This document shows positions 15,802 through 24,594 of a stretch of DNA of 41,752 nucleotides, one piece after another. Each line of letters begins with the position of its first letter. Position 1 is the stretch's first letter. The notes below the pieces were generated by a model that was not told the DNA's origin, searched no databases, and was given only the letters and a program-made list of their open reading frames with translations. The stretch covers positions 1 through 41,752 of the forward strand of contig JAGCWT010000023.1 of the NCBI GenBank assembly GCA_017961705.1, given 5' to 3'. A program made the translations under genes and the position numbers. Origin of the DNA: Treponema sp. GTDB taxonomy: Bacteria; Spirochaetota; Spirochaetia; Treponematales; Treponemataceae.

Positions 15802-18300
15802 CTAACACTCCTTTAAGGCTTCTACAATCGAGGCAGAATCTCCTGAGCGGATATACTGCTTTATTTGCGCATAAAACTCTTTCTTTGAATCCGGGATTTT
15901 GTAGCCGTCCAGCATTTGCACAATGTTGTCTGCTGCGTTAAAGTCGAAGGACTGGGCGTATTCCTTTACGGCAGACATGGCTTCGTTGAATTTCTGCTCC
16001 TCAATCAACTCTTTGCCGGAGTTTTCCCCATCCTGCTGGCTGGAATCCTTGGGGTAGAGGGGCGACAGTTTTTCCATGTAGCTGCGGTAGAGCGTTAAAA
16101 GAGCCGGTGTCTTTGCCTGAATTTCTTCATCGTTCTTTTCGTCCCCGCACTTTTCTAGGTAAGCGGCTTGTTCAGACAGTTCCATTGCACCTATAAGCTT
16201 GGAGGAGCTTTTTAGGGCGTGGGTCTGAATGGTGTAGTTCTTAAAGTCCTTCTTTGACGCGTAGTATTCTATGTCTGCAGCACGCTTGGTTATGTTGTTG
16301 TAGTATTCCTTTAGCGCAATAAGAAGGATGTCCTCGTCTCCGCAGTTCTGCATTGCGGTTTCAAAATCTATGCCGCTAAGCCCCTGGGGGATTTTTGAGT
16401 CCTTTGAGGCAGCGGAATTTGCAAATACAATGTCGTCGTCCGGAATCCTGCTTTTGTCTGCCATTCCTCCGACGGTTCTGTGGACAAGGGAAGGTGGCAA
16501 AAGCTTTATAAGAATTTTTTCTATTTTGTCACTGTCTACTGGCTTTGCAAGGTAATCGGCAAAACCTTCCTTTATATAAAATTCCCTGGCACCGGAAACA
16601 ACGTTGGCGGTAAGGGCTACCACCGGTGTGTCCATGCAAAGGTTGCCATCCATTGCCTTCATAAGGTGGAAGGCTTCTACACCGTCCACATTCGGCATGC
16701 GGTGGTCAAGGAAAATTACATCGTAGTGTTTTTTGCATACCAGCTCGAACATCTCCTGTTCGCTAAGGGCAGTGTCCACTTGAATATGGGTGTACTTAAG
16801 CAGCCCAACCGCAACGATGATGTTCATCTTGGTGTCGTCCACAATCAGAATCTTGGCTTCGGGGGCATGGAAAGCTTCCTTGTATTCCTCAAGACCCTGC
16901 AGGTAGTTCTCGTAGCTTTCGTCAAAGTCGCCAATCGGGTCCCACCAGACAACCTTCTGCGCAACCCTAAAGGAGAATTCTGAACCGGAGCCGTATTCGC
17001 TCTTAACTTCAAGCTTGGTTCCCATAAGCCCCAAGAGCATGCTGACTATGTTGAGTCCCAGGCCAGAGCCTTCTATTGTACGGTTCCTGCGCTCATCAAG
17101 ACGCTCAAATACGGTAAAGAGCTTGGGAATATCCTCCTGCTTTATGCCAATGCCGGTGTCCTTTACCTTAAAGACAAGGTCTATTGTGTTTTCGTCCTTG
17201 GTCTCGTAGTCCATGGTCATGGTAATGGTTCCAGCGTCCGTGTATTTTGCCGCGTTGGTCAGAAGGTTAAGCATGCACTGCTTTACGCGGATTTCGTCTC
17301 CGTTCAAGAGGTGGGGGATTCCGGGGTTTATGTTAAGCTTGAATTCCAGGTTCTTGTCCTTGATTCTTGGGCTTATCATGTTGATTAGGTCGGTGACCAC
17401 GGAAGAAAGCTCGTATTCCGCATTGATAATTTCCATCTTGCCCGATTCAATCTTGGAAAAGTCCAGGATGTCGCTTACGATTTTTAGCAGGGTGTTGCTT
17501 GAACTCTTTATGTTGCGGGCATACTCCAGAACCTTGGGCTCCTTGGTTTCCCTTATGAGCATCTCGTTAAGACCCATGATGGAATTGATAGGGGTGCGGA
17601 TTTCGTGCGACATGTTGGCCATAAAAGAAGTCTTTGCAGAATTCTTTGCCTTTTCCACCTCTATCTCCGAGTTAAAGAGCTTAACCGTCATCTCGCTGTA
17701 GCGGCGCTCGTTTTTCTTAAAGATGCTGGAAAGGACCATGCTAAGGCTGGTAAAAAGGGACGCGTCTATAACGTCTATGAGGAAAACATCAGTTGGCTTG
17801 TAGGTAAAAGACACAAAAAAGACCGCAAAGATGATTATTATGTTGTTAAAAATCTCGGAGCGGATGCTGCTGTCCCTAATAAGAACCGCCGCCAGTATGC
17901 GGAAGCCAATGACCAGTACAAAGGGCTGGGGAAGGGGCGTGTTCATGTTTAAAAGGATGCCCAGGACGTAGCAAAAAGAAAAGAAGATGTAGACCTGAAT
18001 CTTTGAGTGCCTAAAGGAAAATTTCCTAAAAAGGTTCACAAAGGCAAACCAGCCCAAGCCGACAACGAACGAAACAATGTAAATCATCTTTGAACAGGAG
18101 TTAAAGACCGTTTCCAGCCTGTAAAGCCCCGGAACAAAGGAAAAGCAAGCCAACATCAGAAGCACGAATGTAGAAAAGAAGAGCAAATCCCTTAATACAT
18201 TGTAGTTGAACTCCGCATAAACCTTAGCAGGATCAGTCTGCGCGGCAATTTCCTGAGGAATTTCGTTTTTATTTGCGGTGTTCATTTTTGTTAGCTTCAT
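15802..18300 (-). CDS. Hybrid sensor histidine kinase with receiver and HPt domains
   Basis: The 832-residue product starts with five or six membrane helices (about 30-190) and no large periplasmic domain. HisKA follows, with phospho-acceptor H232 in NMSHEIRTP, then an ATPase domain (N box NLLTNAAKY, G1 DTGIGI, G2 GSGLGLNIV; about 335-450), a receiver with phospho-acceptor D532 in FLDHRMP, and a C-terminal HPt domain with H694 in QTHALKSS. All phosphorelay residues are present. The next gene supplies a stand-alone receiver, giving a His-Asp-His-Asp relay. The ATG at 18300 has no clear Shine-Dalgarno but a TATAAT box lies only 8 nt upstream. A second ATG at 18285 is possible. Confidence 0.92.
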   Translation of the reverse strand: MKLTKMNTANKNEIPQEIAAQTDPAKVYAEFNYNVLRDLLFFSTFVLLMLACFSFVPGLYRLETVFNSCSKMIYIVSFVVGLGWFAFVNLFRKFSFRHSKIQVYIFFSFCYVLGILLNMNTPLPQPFVLVIGFRILAAVLIRDSSIRSEIFNNIIIIFAVFFVSFTYKPTDVFLIDVIDASLFTSLSMVLSSIFKKNERRYSEMTVKLFNSEIEVEKAKNSAKTSFMANMSHEIRTPINSIMGLNEMLIRETKEPKVLEYARNIKSSSNTLLKIVSDILDFSKIESGKMEIINAEYELSSVVTDLINMISPRIKDKNLEFKLNINPGIPHLLNGDEIRVKQCMLNLLTNAAKYTDAGTITMTMDYETKDENTIDLVFKVKDTGIGIKQEDIPKLFTVFERLDERRNRTIEGSGLGLNIVSMLLGLMGTKLEVKSEYGSGSEFSFRVAQKVVWWDPIGDFDESYENYLQGLEEYKEAFHAPEAKILIVDDTKMNIIVAVGLLKYTHIQVDTALSEQEMFELVCKKHYDVIFLDHRMPNVDGVEAFHLMKAMDGNLCMDTPVVALTANVVSGAREFYIKEGFADYLAKPVDSDKIEKILIKLLPPSLVHRTVGGMADKSRIPDDDIVFANSAASKDSKIPQGLSGIDFETAMQNCGDEDILLIALKEYYNNITKRAADIEYYASKKDFKNYTIQTHALKSSSKLIGAMELSEQAAYLEKCGDEKNDEEIQAKTPALLTLYRSYMEKLSPLYPKDSSQQDGENSGKELIEEQKFNEAMSAVKEYAQSFDFNAADNIVQMLDGYKIPDSKKEFYAQIKQYIRSGDSASIVEALKEC

Positions 18301-18308
18301 TTACTTCT

Positions 18309-18336
18309 ATTATACCATAGAATTTCTATAAGGCAA
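18309..18336 (-). promoter_or_regulatory. Promoter of the hybrid kinase operon
   Basis: On the minus strand TTGCCT (18336-18331) and TATAAT (18314-18309) are 16 nt apart. Only 8 nt separate the -10 box from the ATG at 18300, so the message would be leaderless or nearly so. Confidence 0.6.
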
Positions 18337-18946
18337 CCTAGAAAAAGCCAACTTTTTAAGACTTTTTAAGACTATTCAGGAGCGCATTTTTATTTTTTAC
18401 TGTGCCCGGCACTCCGTGTCCGGTCAGGCCATGCAATTTATCCCGCTTTCCAGGGTTCCGCCTTTCGGCTCCATTGCCTGGGGGTTCGACAAGCTCACCC
18501 ACCACGGCAACCCGCTTGCGCGGGCCCTTCCAATCGGGGCTAGGTTTATTGGCAAGTCCGCAGTCGCAAAACAAGTTATTTTTGCACAAGGAGGGATTTT
18601 ATTTTTCTTGCCAATCAGTAAAGAGCCATGGATGGCGACTTAGCAACATGCAGAATTGCGTAGCGATTCTGCAATCTTCAAAAAATCCATGGAGGGGTTT
18701 TTTGAAGCGACATACGCCGCCATGGAGCCCCTTTAGTACCGCGCAAGCGGTATGAGGGTTACCGAAGGGCGGAACGGCGGTGACGCAAAGCAACTTTCGG
18801 TCGAGTTAGCCATAAACTGAATGGTAGAGCATTCAGAACTTCGTCCTAAAAAGAATGGTTAAAAAGATTCAAGGCAAATCAAGCCCCCAACAGATTAAAG
18901 TGCACCGCTACTGGAAAAACATGGCAGAATGTGATAGTATTGCCCC
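18337..18946. repeat. Long intergenic repeat block
   Basis: No gene is supported. It contains a GC-rich family B copy (about 18438-18545, with CTTTCCAGGGTTCCGCC, CGGCTCCATTGCC and the CCCGCTTGCGCGGG hairpin), then an inverted family A unit with its flank up to about 18812. The flank ends in GGTCGAGTTAGCCA, matching TGGCTAATCCGACC at 23824 on the other strand. Confidence 0.75.
18601..18812 (-). repeat. Family A repeat, extended copy 2 (reverse orientation)
   Basis: Hairpins are GCAGAAT/ATTCTGC (18650-18672) and CTTCAAAAAATCC/GGGTTTTTTGAAG (18676-18707, one G-T pair). The flank GGAGCCCCTTTAGTACC...GGGCGG...GGCGGTGACG (18724-18785) matches, in reverse, 23850-23915. The two extended copies differ mainly in their hairpin centres. 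Confidence 0.78.
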
Positions 18947-18958
18947 TTGAGGGATCAC

Positions 18959-20323
18959 ATGATAAAAATTCAGAACGTAAAAGATGTAGAAGAAAGTTTT
19001 TTTGCGGGACGCGACTTTGGAGATTCAATCCAGACTGTCCGCGACGTATTAAAGGATGTTCAGCTGCGCGGAGACCAGGCACTCCAGGAATACAGCAGGA
19101 AATTTGACCTTGCTGCCCCGGCAACGCTAGAAATTCCGTTTGACGAGCTAAAATCCGCTGCCCAAAAGATGGAAAGGGAAAACCCCAACCTTTACAAGTC
19201 CATCTGCTATTCCCACGACCTTGCCCTCAGGTTTGCAAAAAAGCAGAGGGAATCTTTTAACGACTTTGAGACAGAGCTTGAACCTGGTCTTTTTACCGGC
19301 CAGAAGAATATTGCGGTAGACAGGGCAGGTGCCTATGTTCCAGCAGGTCGCTTTCCACTGGTAAGCTGTGTTGTAATGACGATTACACCTGCTGTTGCGG
19401 CTGGGGTAAAAGACATAATTCTCTGTACTCCACCAAGAGTCCACCCCGATGATCTTGAAAAGGCAAAGAAAGAAGGCACTGGCATTCCAGGAAAGCCCTT
19501 TGTTGGCGGAAAACCCTACGCAGACGAAAACATAATGGCAGCTGCCTACATTTGCGGTGCAACAAAAGTATTCGCTGCTGGAGGAAGTCAGGCTATAGCG
19601 GCAATGGCTTTTGGAACGAATAGCATTCCACGCGCAGACGTAATAGTTGGACCGGGCAATAAATTCGTTGCGGAGGCAAAGAAGCTCGTGTACGGAAACG
19701 CCGGCATAGACATGATTGCTGGTCCCACGGAAGTCTTTGTGATTGCGGATTCATCTGCAAAGCCAGAATGGGTTGCGGCAGACCTTCTTGCTCAGGCAGA
19801 ACACGACGTTGTGGCACAGGCTGTTATGGCAACACCGGATGCAGAGCTTGCCAAAAAGGTTGCAGAAGAAATAGAGCGGCAGCTTGAGCTTTTGCCAACA
19901 AAAGAAATAGCGCGGAAGAGTATAGAAGCTTTTGGACGTATAATCATAACTGACTCTGTAGAGCAGGCACTTGAACTTGCAAACAAAAAGGCCCCGGAAC
20001 ACCTGGAGCTTGCCATGGAAGAAGGTGCACTGCGCGACAAGATTCAGTCACAGGCAAGGAACTTTGGCTCACTCTTTATAGGCCACGGTTCTGCGGAAGT
20101 ATTCGGAGACTATGCGGCTGGCCTTAACCACACCCTGCCAACATCCGGCAGCGCAAGGTTCACGGGAGGTCTTTCTGTAAGGGTATTCCTAAAAACTGTT
20201 ACAACCCTGCGCACAATTCCCGGAAGCGAAGGCTACAAGCAGTCTGCAACTGCGGCTGGTTACCTTGGGGATGCGGAAGGTCTTGCGGCACACGCAAAGG
20301 CAGCCAGACTAAGGCTGGAATAA
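18959..20323 (+). CDS. hisD: Histidinol dehydrogenase (HisD family)
   Basis: HisD oxidises L-histidinol to L-histidine in two NAD-dependent steps with zinc. The zinc ligands Q279, H282, D384 and H445 (in LLAQAEHD, GDYAAG and LAAHAKAA) and the catalytic pair E347-H348 (PEHLEL) are all present, numbered from the ATG at 18959. The segments VIVGPGNKFVAEAKK, IAGPTEVFVIAD and ARFTGGLSVRVF also fit. GAGGGA precedes that ATG; an upstream TTG at 18947 is less likely. At about 454 residues it is slightly longer than typical. A small insertion near residue 165-185 accounts for this. No other histidine gene lies in the window, and def/fmt follow, so a HisD-fold enzyme acting on another alcohol is an alternative. 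Confidence 0.88.
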   Translation: MIKIQNVKDVEESFFAGRDFGDSIQTVRDVLKDVQLRGDQALQEYSRKFDLAAPATLEIPFDELKSAAQKMERENPNLYKSICYSHDLALRFAKKQRESFNDFETELEPGLFTGQKNIAVDRAGAYVPAGRFPLVSCVVMTITPAVAAGVKDIILCTPPRVHPDDLEKAKKEGTGIPGKPFVGGKPYADENIMAAAYICGATKVFAAGGSQAIAAMAFGTNSIPRADVIVGPGNKFVAEAKKLVYGNAGIDMIAGPTEVFVIADSSAKPEWVAADLLAQAEHDVVAQAVMATPDAELAKKVAEEIERQLELLPTKEIARKSIEAFGRIIITDSVEQALELANKKAPEHLELAMEEGALRDKIQSQARNFGSLFIGHGSAEVFGDYAAGLNHTLPTSGSARFTGGLSVRVFLKTVTTLRTIPGSEGYKQSATAAGYLGDAEGLAAHAKAARLRLE

Positions 20324-20401
20324 AACAGCGGACAAATTTGCAAAATTGGCTCCAAAGACAGATGTTCTTAGAGCCTTTCAACAACAATTTTGGAGACATG
20401 A

Positions 20402-20983
20402 ATGAAGATTTACAAACTTGGCGAAGAAGTTCTTAGGCAGAAGTGCGAGGAAGTAAAACCGGAAGAAATAGACGATTCCATGCGCCAGCTTTTTGAAGAG
20501 ATGTTCCAAACCATGATAAGCGCAAACGGAGTTGGACTTGCAGCACCACAGGTTGGCATTGCAAAGAGGTTTTTTGTTGCAATGTCAGACGATGAGGTGC
20601 GCAGGGTATTCATCAACCCGGTAATAACAAAAACCTCCGCCGAGCTTTGTGACTACGAGGAAGGTTGTCTTTCCATACCCGGAGAAAACGAAAACATAAG
20701 CCGCCCGGAAAAAGTTTCGGTAAGCGCACTCAACGAACACGGAAAGCCATTCGTGCTGGAAAACGTAGACGGTCTTTTGGCCCGCATAATCCAGCACGAA
20801 AACGACCATTTGGACGGAATCCTATACATTGACCGCGGAAATGCCGAAACAAAGGAAAGAATCATTTCTGAATTCAAGAAAAGAGCAGAAAGGGCACAGA
20901 AAAAGGCTGCCCAAAAAGAGGCAAAGGCCAGGAGTATAGCGGCAAAGATAGCTGCAAAAAATGCAAAGAAAGGAAATGCATAA
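20402..20983 (+). CDS. def: Peptide deformylase
   Basis: The enzyme removes the formyl group from the N-terminal methionine of new proteins. All three motifs are present: GVGLAAPQVG (43-52), EGCLSIP (87-93, metal ligand C89) and QHENDHLDG (131-139, metal ligands H132 and H136, catalytic E133). The C-terminus carries an extra Lys/Ala-rich helical tail of about 40 residues (EFKKRAERAQKKAAQ and onward), which may help ribosome binding. GGAG lies 6 nt upstream of the ATG at 20402. The gene is followed after 3 nt by fmt, the standard def-fmt pairing that couples formylation and deformylation. Confidence 0.96.
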   Translation: MKIYKLGEEVLRQKCEEVKPEEIDDSMRQLFEEMFQTMISANGVGLAAPQVGIAKRFFVAMSDDEVRRVFINPVITKTSAELCDYEEGCLSIPGENENISRPEKVSVSALNEHGKPFVLENVDGLLARIIQHENDHLDGILYIDRGNAETKERIISEFKKRAERAQKKAAQKEAKARSIAAKIAAKNAKKGNA

Positions 20984-20986
20984 GAA

Positions 20987-22000
20987 ATGCTAAGAGTAAT
21001 TTACGGGGGTAGTCCTACGGCTTCGGCAAAGGCACTGGAGCTTATCCTTAGGGACAGCGAAATGTCCCGCCAGACACCCGAGCAGGAATACAAAATCGTA
21101 GGCGTACTCACAAACCCGCCATCCGCACAGGGAAGGCACCGCGACCTTATCCCAACAGAAGTCGGCCACACAGCCCAAATCTGGAACGAAGCGCGTGACG
21201 GTGGAATAACCATACTTACACCTGAACACATAAGGGAAGAAGAGCGCAAGCAGATAGCCGCCCTGCACCCGGACATCTTTGTCTGCTTTGCATACGGACA
21301 CATCCTTGGCCCCAAGTTCTTTGCCCTATTCAAGCACGGGGGAATCAACCTACACCCTTCCCTGCTGCCAAAATACCGTGGGGCAACTCCGGTAAACCAG
21401 GCAATCCTAAACTGCGACAGCGAGACAGGCTTTAGCGTGCAAAAGATGGCACTGGGCATAGACGAAGGCGACGTAATCTCCGAGCAGAAGGTAACGCTAA
21501 CAGGCACGGAAACTGCGGAAACCCTCCTAAAACAGTGTGCACTCTACGGAGCATCAGAAATAACAACGATCCTCCGCAACACATCAAAGACAGGAAACCT
21601 TCCCAACGCCAAGCCCCAGATTGGAGAAGCAAGCTACTGCACCATAATCAAAAAGGAAGACGGCAAAATCAACTGGAAGAACCCGGCAGAAAAGATAGAC
21701 GCACAGATAAGGGCATACACACCCTGGCCAGGCTGCTTTACAAGCTGCAACGGAGTACAGCTACGCATACTAAAGGCACGTGATGCTGCAAAGGTAGCAA
21801 ACCAGGACTCATCCATACCAAAGAACACGGCGGCAGTACCGGGAACAGTCCTTTCCTACAACAAGCAGCGCGGAATCCTAATCCAGACCGGGGACGGGGT
21901 TCTTATAGCAACGGAGCTACAGTGGCAGGCAAAAAAAGCAATGGACTACAAGTCCTTCATGAACGGAGCAAGAAATTTTATTGGCTCTGTACTGGAATAA
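20987..22000 (+). CDS. fmt: Methionyl-tRNA formyltransferase
   Basis: The enzyme formylates initiator Met-tRNA using 10-formyl-tetrahydrofolate. The catalytic triad residues are visible as N121 and H123 in GINLHPSLLPKYRGATP and D162 in GIDEGDVI. The C-terminal tRNA-binding OB-like domain begins near PWPGCFTSCNGVQLRI. At 337 residues it is slightly longer than the usual 310-320. It starts 3 nt after the def stop, with the Shine-Dalgarno inside the def gene's end, so the two are co-transcribed. The PASTA gene begins 28 nt further on. Confidence 0.95.
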   Translation: MLRVIYGGSPTASAKALELILRDSEMSRQTPEQEYKIVGVLTNPPSAQGRHRDLIPTEVGHTAQIWNEARDGGITILTPEHIREEERKQIAALHPDIFVCFAYGHILGPKFFALFKHGGINLHPSLLPKYRGATPVNQAILNCDSETGFSVQKMALGIDEGDVISEQKVTLTGTETAETLLKQCALYGASEITTILRNTSKTGNLPNAKPQIGEASYCTIIKKEDGKINWKNPAEKIDAQIRAYTPWPGCFTSCNGVQLRILKARDAAKVANQDSSIPKNTAAVPGTVLSYNKQRGILIQTGDGVLIATELQWQAKKAMDYKSFMNGARNFIGSVLE

Positions 22001-22028
22001 CATTGAATAAAGTGATAGGATAGCAAGC

Positions 22029-23141
22029 ATGAGTATTGAAATTTATGATGAAGAACACCAGGGCTCAAACATAGAAAGCTTTGGTTCCGTAAACTCCACG
22101 GCTAAGGCTTCGGAGGCAAAAGCTACAGGCTCAACAAAAAAGAAAGGCTTTGGCTTAAGCGTAAAAAATCAGGTTGAAAATTTTTCAAACGGCGGATTCC
22201 CACTTCTTATTACTATTATATTGGCATTTATCGCAGTAGTAATCTCCTGTCTGGCAGTATTCTTTACGTCGGTTCAGGGAGAAGAAAAAGTCATGGTTCC
22301 AAACGTCATCGGAAAATCTTGGTCCACGGCTTTCCTAGAGATGCAGGCAAAGGAACTCTACCCCAAGCTCTACCTGCGCTATTCAGACAGACCCGGAGAA
22401 GAAGGCCTGGTACTTGACCAGACACCGCCCGGGGGAACAATCGTAAAGGCCTACCAGCGCATAGAAGTAACCGTAAGCCGCGGAATTGCCGTAGACAGCA
22501 TAGAAAACTACGTGGGACAGGACATAGATGCCGTACAGACAAGGCTTCAGACCCTCTTTAGCGGCAACACACTCGTAGACGTACGCCCGGCTGTTTACCA
22601 GAAGAGCAGCTCAAAGGCAGGAACAATCCTTAGCCAGTACCCGGTTGAAGGAACAATCATCTCCGACCCAATCAAGCTCTTCCTTATCGTAAGCAGCGGA
22701 AACGAGGCGGAAAAGGTAACAGTCCCCAACTTTACAGGCCTAAGCATAGAAAAGCTCCTCGAACTTATGGAAACCTCAAAGCTGGTCTTTGAATTCAAGT
22801 CACACGATGCAGCTGGCGGAGAAGCACCGGGAACCGTAACCGCAACAGACAAGGTCGGAGCAGAAGTAGAAGCATTCAGCACAGTAACACTGGATCTTGC
22901 CTTCCCCGTACGCGGAGAAGCAGACGAAACAGTATACGGCGTTCTTAACTGCACCCTGCCAGAATATCCATACCCGGTACCAGTCCGCCTGGAAGCAACA
23001 GACGCAGAAGGCAACACAAAGGAAATCACCACAATCAGCCACCCCGGCAAAGCAGTGCAGATTCCCTACATAGTAACCAAGGGCAGCGTAATCACACTGT
23101 ACGCAATGGATTCAACAGTAACCCAGCAGACCGTAAACTAA
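22029..23141 (+). CDS. Single-pass membrane protein with PASTA domains
   Basis: The 370-residue product has a short cytoplasmic N-terminus, one membrane helix (about 58-80, LLITIILAFIAVVISCLAVFF) and a periplasmic part with three PASTA repeats: from VMVPNVIGKSW, from IENYVGQDIDAV, and from VTVPNFTGLSIEK. A C-terminal beta segment of about 85 residues follows. PASTA domains bind peptidoglycan fragments and normally sit on Ser/Thr kinases or penicillin-binding proteins. Here there is no kinase or transpeptidase domain, so it is probably a cell-wall sensing or scaffolding protein. The start has AGGA about 8 nt upstream. The gene is ended by the hairpin at 23175-23217. Confidence 0.85.
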   Translation: MSIEIYDEEHQGSNIESFGSVNSTAKASEAKATGSTKKKGFGLSVKNQVENFSNGGFPLLITIILAFIAVVISCLAVFFTSVQGEEKVMVPNVIGKSWSTAFLEMQAKELYPKLYLRYSDRPGEEGLVLDQTPPGGTIVKAYQRIEVTVSRGIAVDSIENYVGQDIDAVQTRLQTLFSGNTLVDVRPAVYQKSSSKAGTILSQYPVEGTIISDPIKLFLIVSSGNEAEKVTVPNFTGLSIEKLLELMETSKLVFEFKSHDAAGGEAPGTVTATDKVGAEVEAFSTVTLDLAFPVRGEADETVYGVLNCTLPEYPYPVPVRLEATDAEGNTKEITTISHPGKAVQIPYIVTKGSVITLYAMDSTVTQQTVN

Positions 23142-23174
23142 GTTCTAAAGAACTGAGTTCTAAAGAAGTCAAAC

Positions 23175-23217
23175 AAAAATGCCACCGCAGAGCCAAAACT
23201 CAAACGGTGGCATTTTT
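23175..23217. terminator. Bidirectional terminator
   Basis: AAAAATGCCACCG (23175-23187) pairs exactly with CGGTGGCATTTTT (23205-23217) across a 17-nt loop. A-rich and T-rich edges on both sides suit termination of the PASTA gene on the plus strand and of the small convergent gene on the minus strand. Confidence 0.85.
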
Positions 23218-23242
23218 ATTTACATCATTATTCAAAAAAAGC

Positions 23243-23635
23243 CTATTCTTCATCCTCGCGGTTCTTTACGGCAACCCTCTGGTTCACAGAAGAAAGCAAA
23301 GCCGCCAAAGCCTTCTTTACATCCGCATCCTTCTTGCCCGCAATGGCACAGTCACAGGCAGAACTAAGAGCCGTAATCTTCCCCAGAATATCCTGCTCAA
23401 ACTTGGCCGCAAGAATCCCGTCGGTCTCCTCCATGTGCTCAACCTCGTCAACAAGCCTTGCAATCTGCTCCTTTTCCTCAGCCCATGAATCATTCAGCGT
23501 ACCGGACTTAGCCAAAAGCAGCTTCATGGAAGAAACAATCTGCTCCAAAAGCGTAGGAAAAGACGGAAGCGCCTCTTTATCTTCCTCGGATTTTCCAAAC
23601 AAACCCGAAATTATCTTCTGTACTATCATAGGCAT
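23243..23635 (-). CDS. Small cytoplasmic helical hypothetical protein
   Basis: The product of about 130 residues is not recognised. It is acidic and almost entirely helical (LPSFPTLLEQIVSSMKLLL, EEKEQIARLVDEVEHMEE, ALAALLSSVNQRVAV), without signal peptide or membrane helix. The best start may be the second ATG at 23629, because TATTAT at 23643-23638 with TTGTAT at 23666-23661 (17-nt spacing) would put the transcription start there, giving a leaderless message. It is convergent with the PASTA gene and shares its terminator. Confidence 0.7.
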   Translation of the reverse strand: MPMIVQKIISGLFGKSEEDKEALPSFPTLLEQIVSSMKLLLAKSGTLNDSWAEEKEQIARLVDEVEHMEETDGILAAKFEQDILGKITALSSACDCAIAGKKDADVKKALAALLSSVNQRVAVKNREDEE

Positions 23636-23637
23636 TT

Positions 23638-23666
23638 ATAATACTTCATTTTCGCAAAATATACAA
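23638..23666 (-). promoter_or_regulatory. Promoter of the small helical protein gene
   Basis: On the minus strand TTGTAT (23666-23661) and TATTAT (23643-23638) are separated by 17 nt. The -10 ends 8 nt before the ATG at 23629. Confidence 0.5.
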
Positions 23667-24194
23667 TAAATATCTGTTATCTCCAAAAACTCAAAATATA
23701 TAGCCTATAAATACAATGTCATTTTAGCATAAGAAAACTGTCATGCCGAATTTATTTCGGCATCTCTCTTAAATACGCTACTTTTCTGGACGGTGCCTTT
23801 GACTGCTCTACCATATTATTCCCTGGCTAATCCGACCGAACATGCCTCTCGTCACCGCCCTTCCGCCCTTCCCTAACGGTCATCCCGCCCTTACGGCCGG
23901 GACTAAAGGGGCTCCACGGCGGCGTACGTCGCATAAAAAAATCCCTCCGTGGATTTTTTTTGGTATTGAAGAACTGCATAGCAGTTCTCCAAGCCACTAA
24001 CCCGCGCATCCATGCGCTTTTTACTATTTGGCAAGTACGATAAAAACTCCATGGATTTTTTTATGATTGCAGAATCGCTACGCAATTCTGCACGCTGCTA
24101 ACCCGCCATCCAAGGCTTGATACTGATTGGCAAGAACGATATAGAAATCCCTCCGTGGACTTTCCCAACAGAATACAAACTTTTACAGAAGCAC
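23667..24194. repeat. Repeat block with two family A copies
   Basis: No gene is supported. The block starts with TGGCTAATCCGACCGAA (from 23824), the partner of the inverted copy near 18810. It includes AAAAAAATCC/GGATTTTTTT (23935-23960), AGAACTGC/GCAGTTCT (23970-23988), and a second unit with GCAGAAT/ATTCTGC (24069-24091). Each unit ends in a (TTGGCAAG) sequence. Confidence 0.75.
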
Positions 24195-24594
24195 TTATTC
24201 AGACCATTTTTCACAAGGAATTGGAACAAAAAAAACTTTTTCTTCCTTAAGGCAATCATTGCCATCACAAGGAATGGAATTTTGAATGTGGTCAACCCAT
24301 GACTGCAAATCCACAGAATTGCTAAGCCTTTCATCAATTATGCAAAAGTACCTCACTTTATCCGCAAGGTGCAGGCTTTCGCTACCATCAGACAAGTAAA
24401 CCCGCCAGCCATCCTTCAAGTTCATGAACAAACCAACCCCTGGCTCCGCTTCCACCGCATGCCCTTTCATCAGGCACTCTGCCACCGCCCAAGGCAATCT
24501 TATGCTTACGGGCAAACATCTCCACCCCGCTTTCATCTGCAAAAATCCCAAGCCCTATAAAAACAAGCAGCAAACAAACCAAACCCTTTTTCAC
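24195..24594 (-). pseudogene. Secreted protein gene broken by a single-base frameshift
   Basis: A GTG start at 24594 sits behind a strong AGGAGG and encodes a signal peptide (KKGLVCLLLVFIGLGIFADES). That frame stops being plausible after about residue 35. The frame one base on runs through WAVAECLMKGHAVEAE, GWRVYLSDGSESLHLADK and VPIPCEKWSE to the stop at 24195. Removing one base from the GGG run near 24488-24490 (CCC on the plus strand) would join both into one secreted protein of about 132 residues. The family is not recognised. It is flanked by repeats on both sides. Confidence 0.65.
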
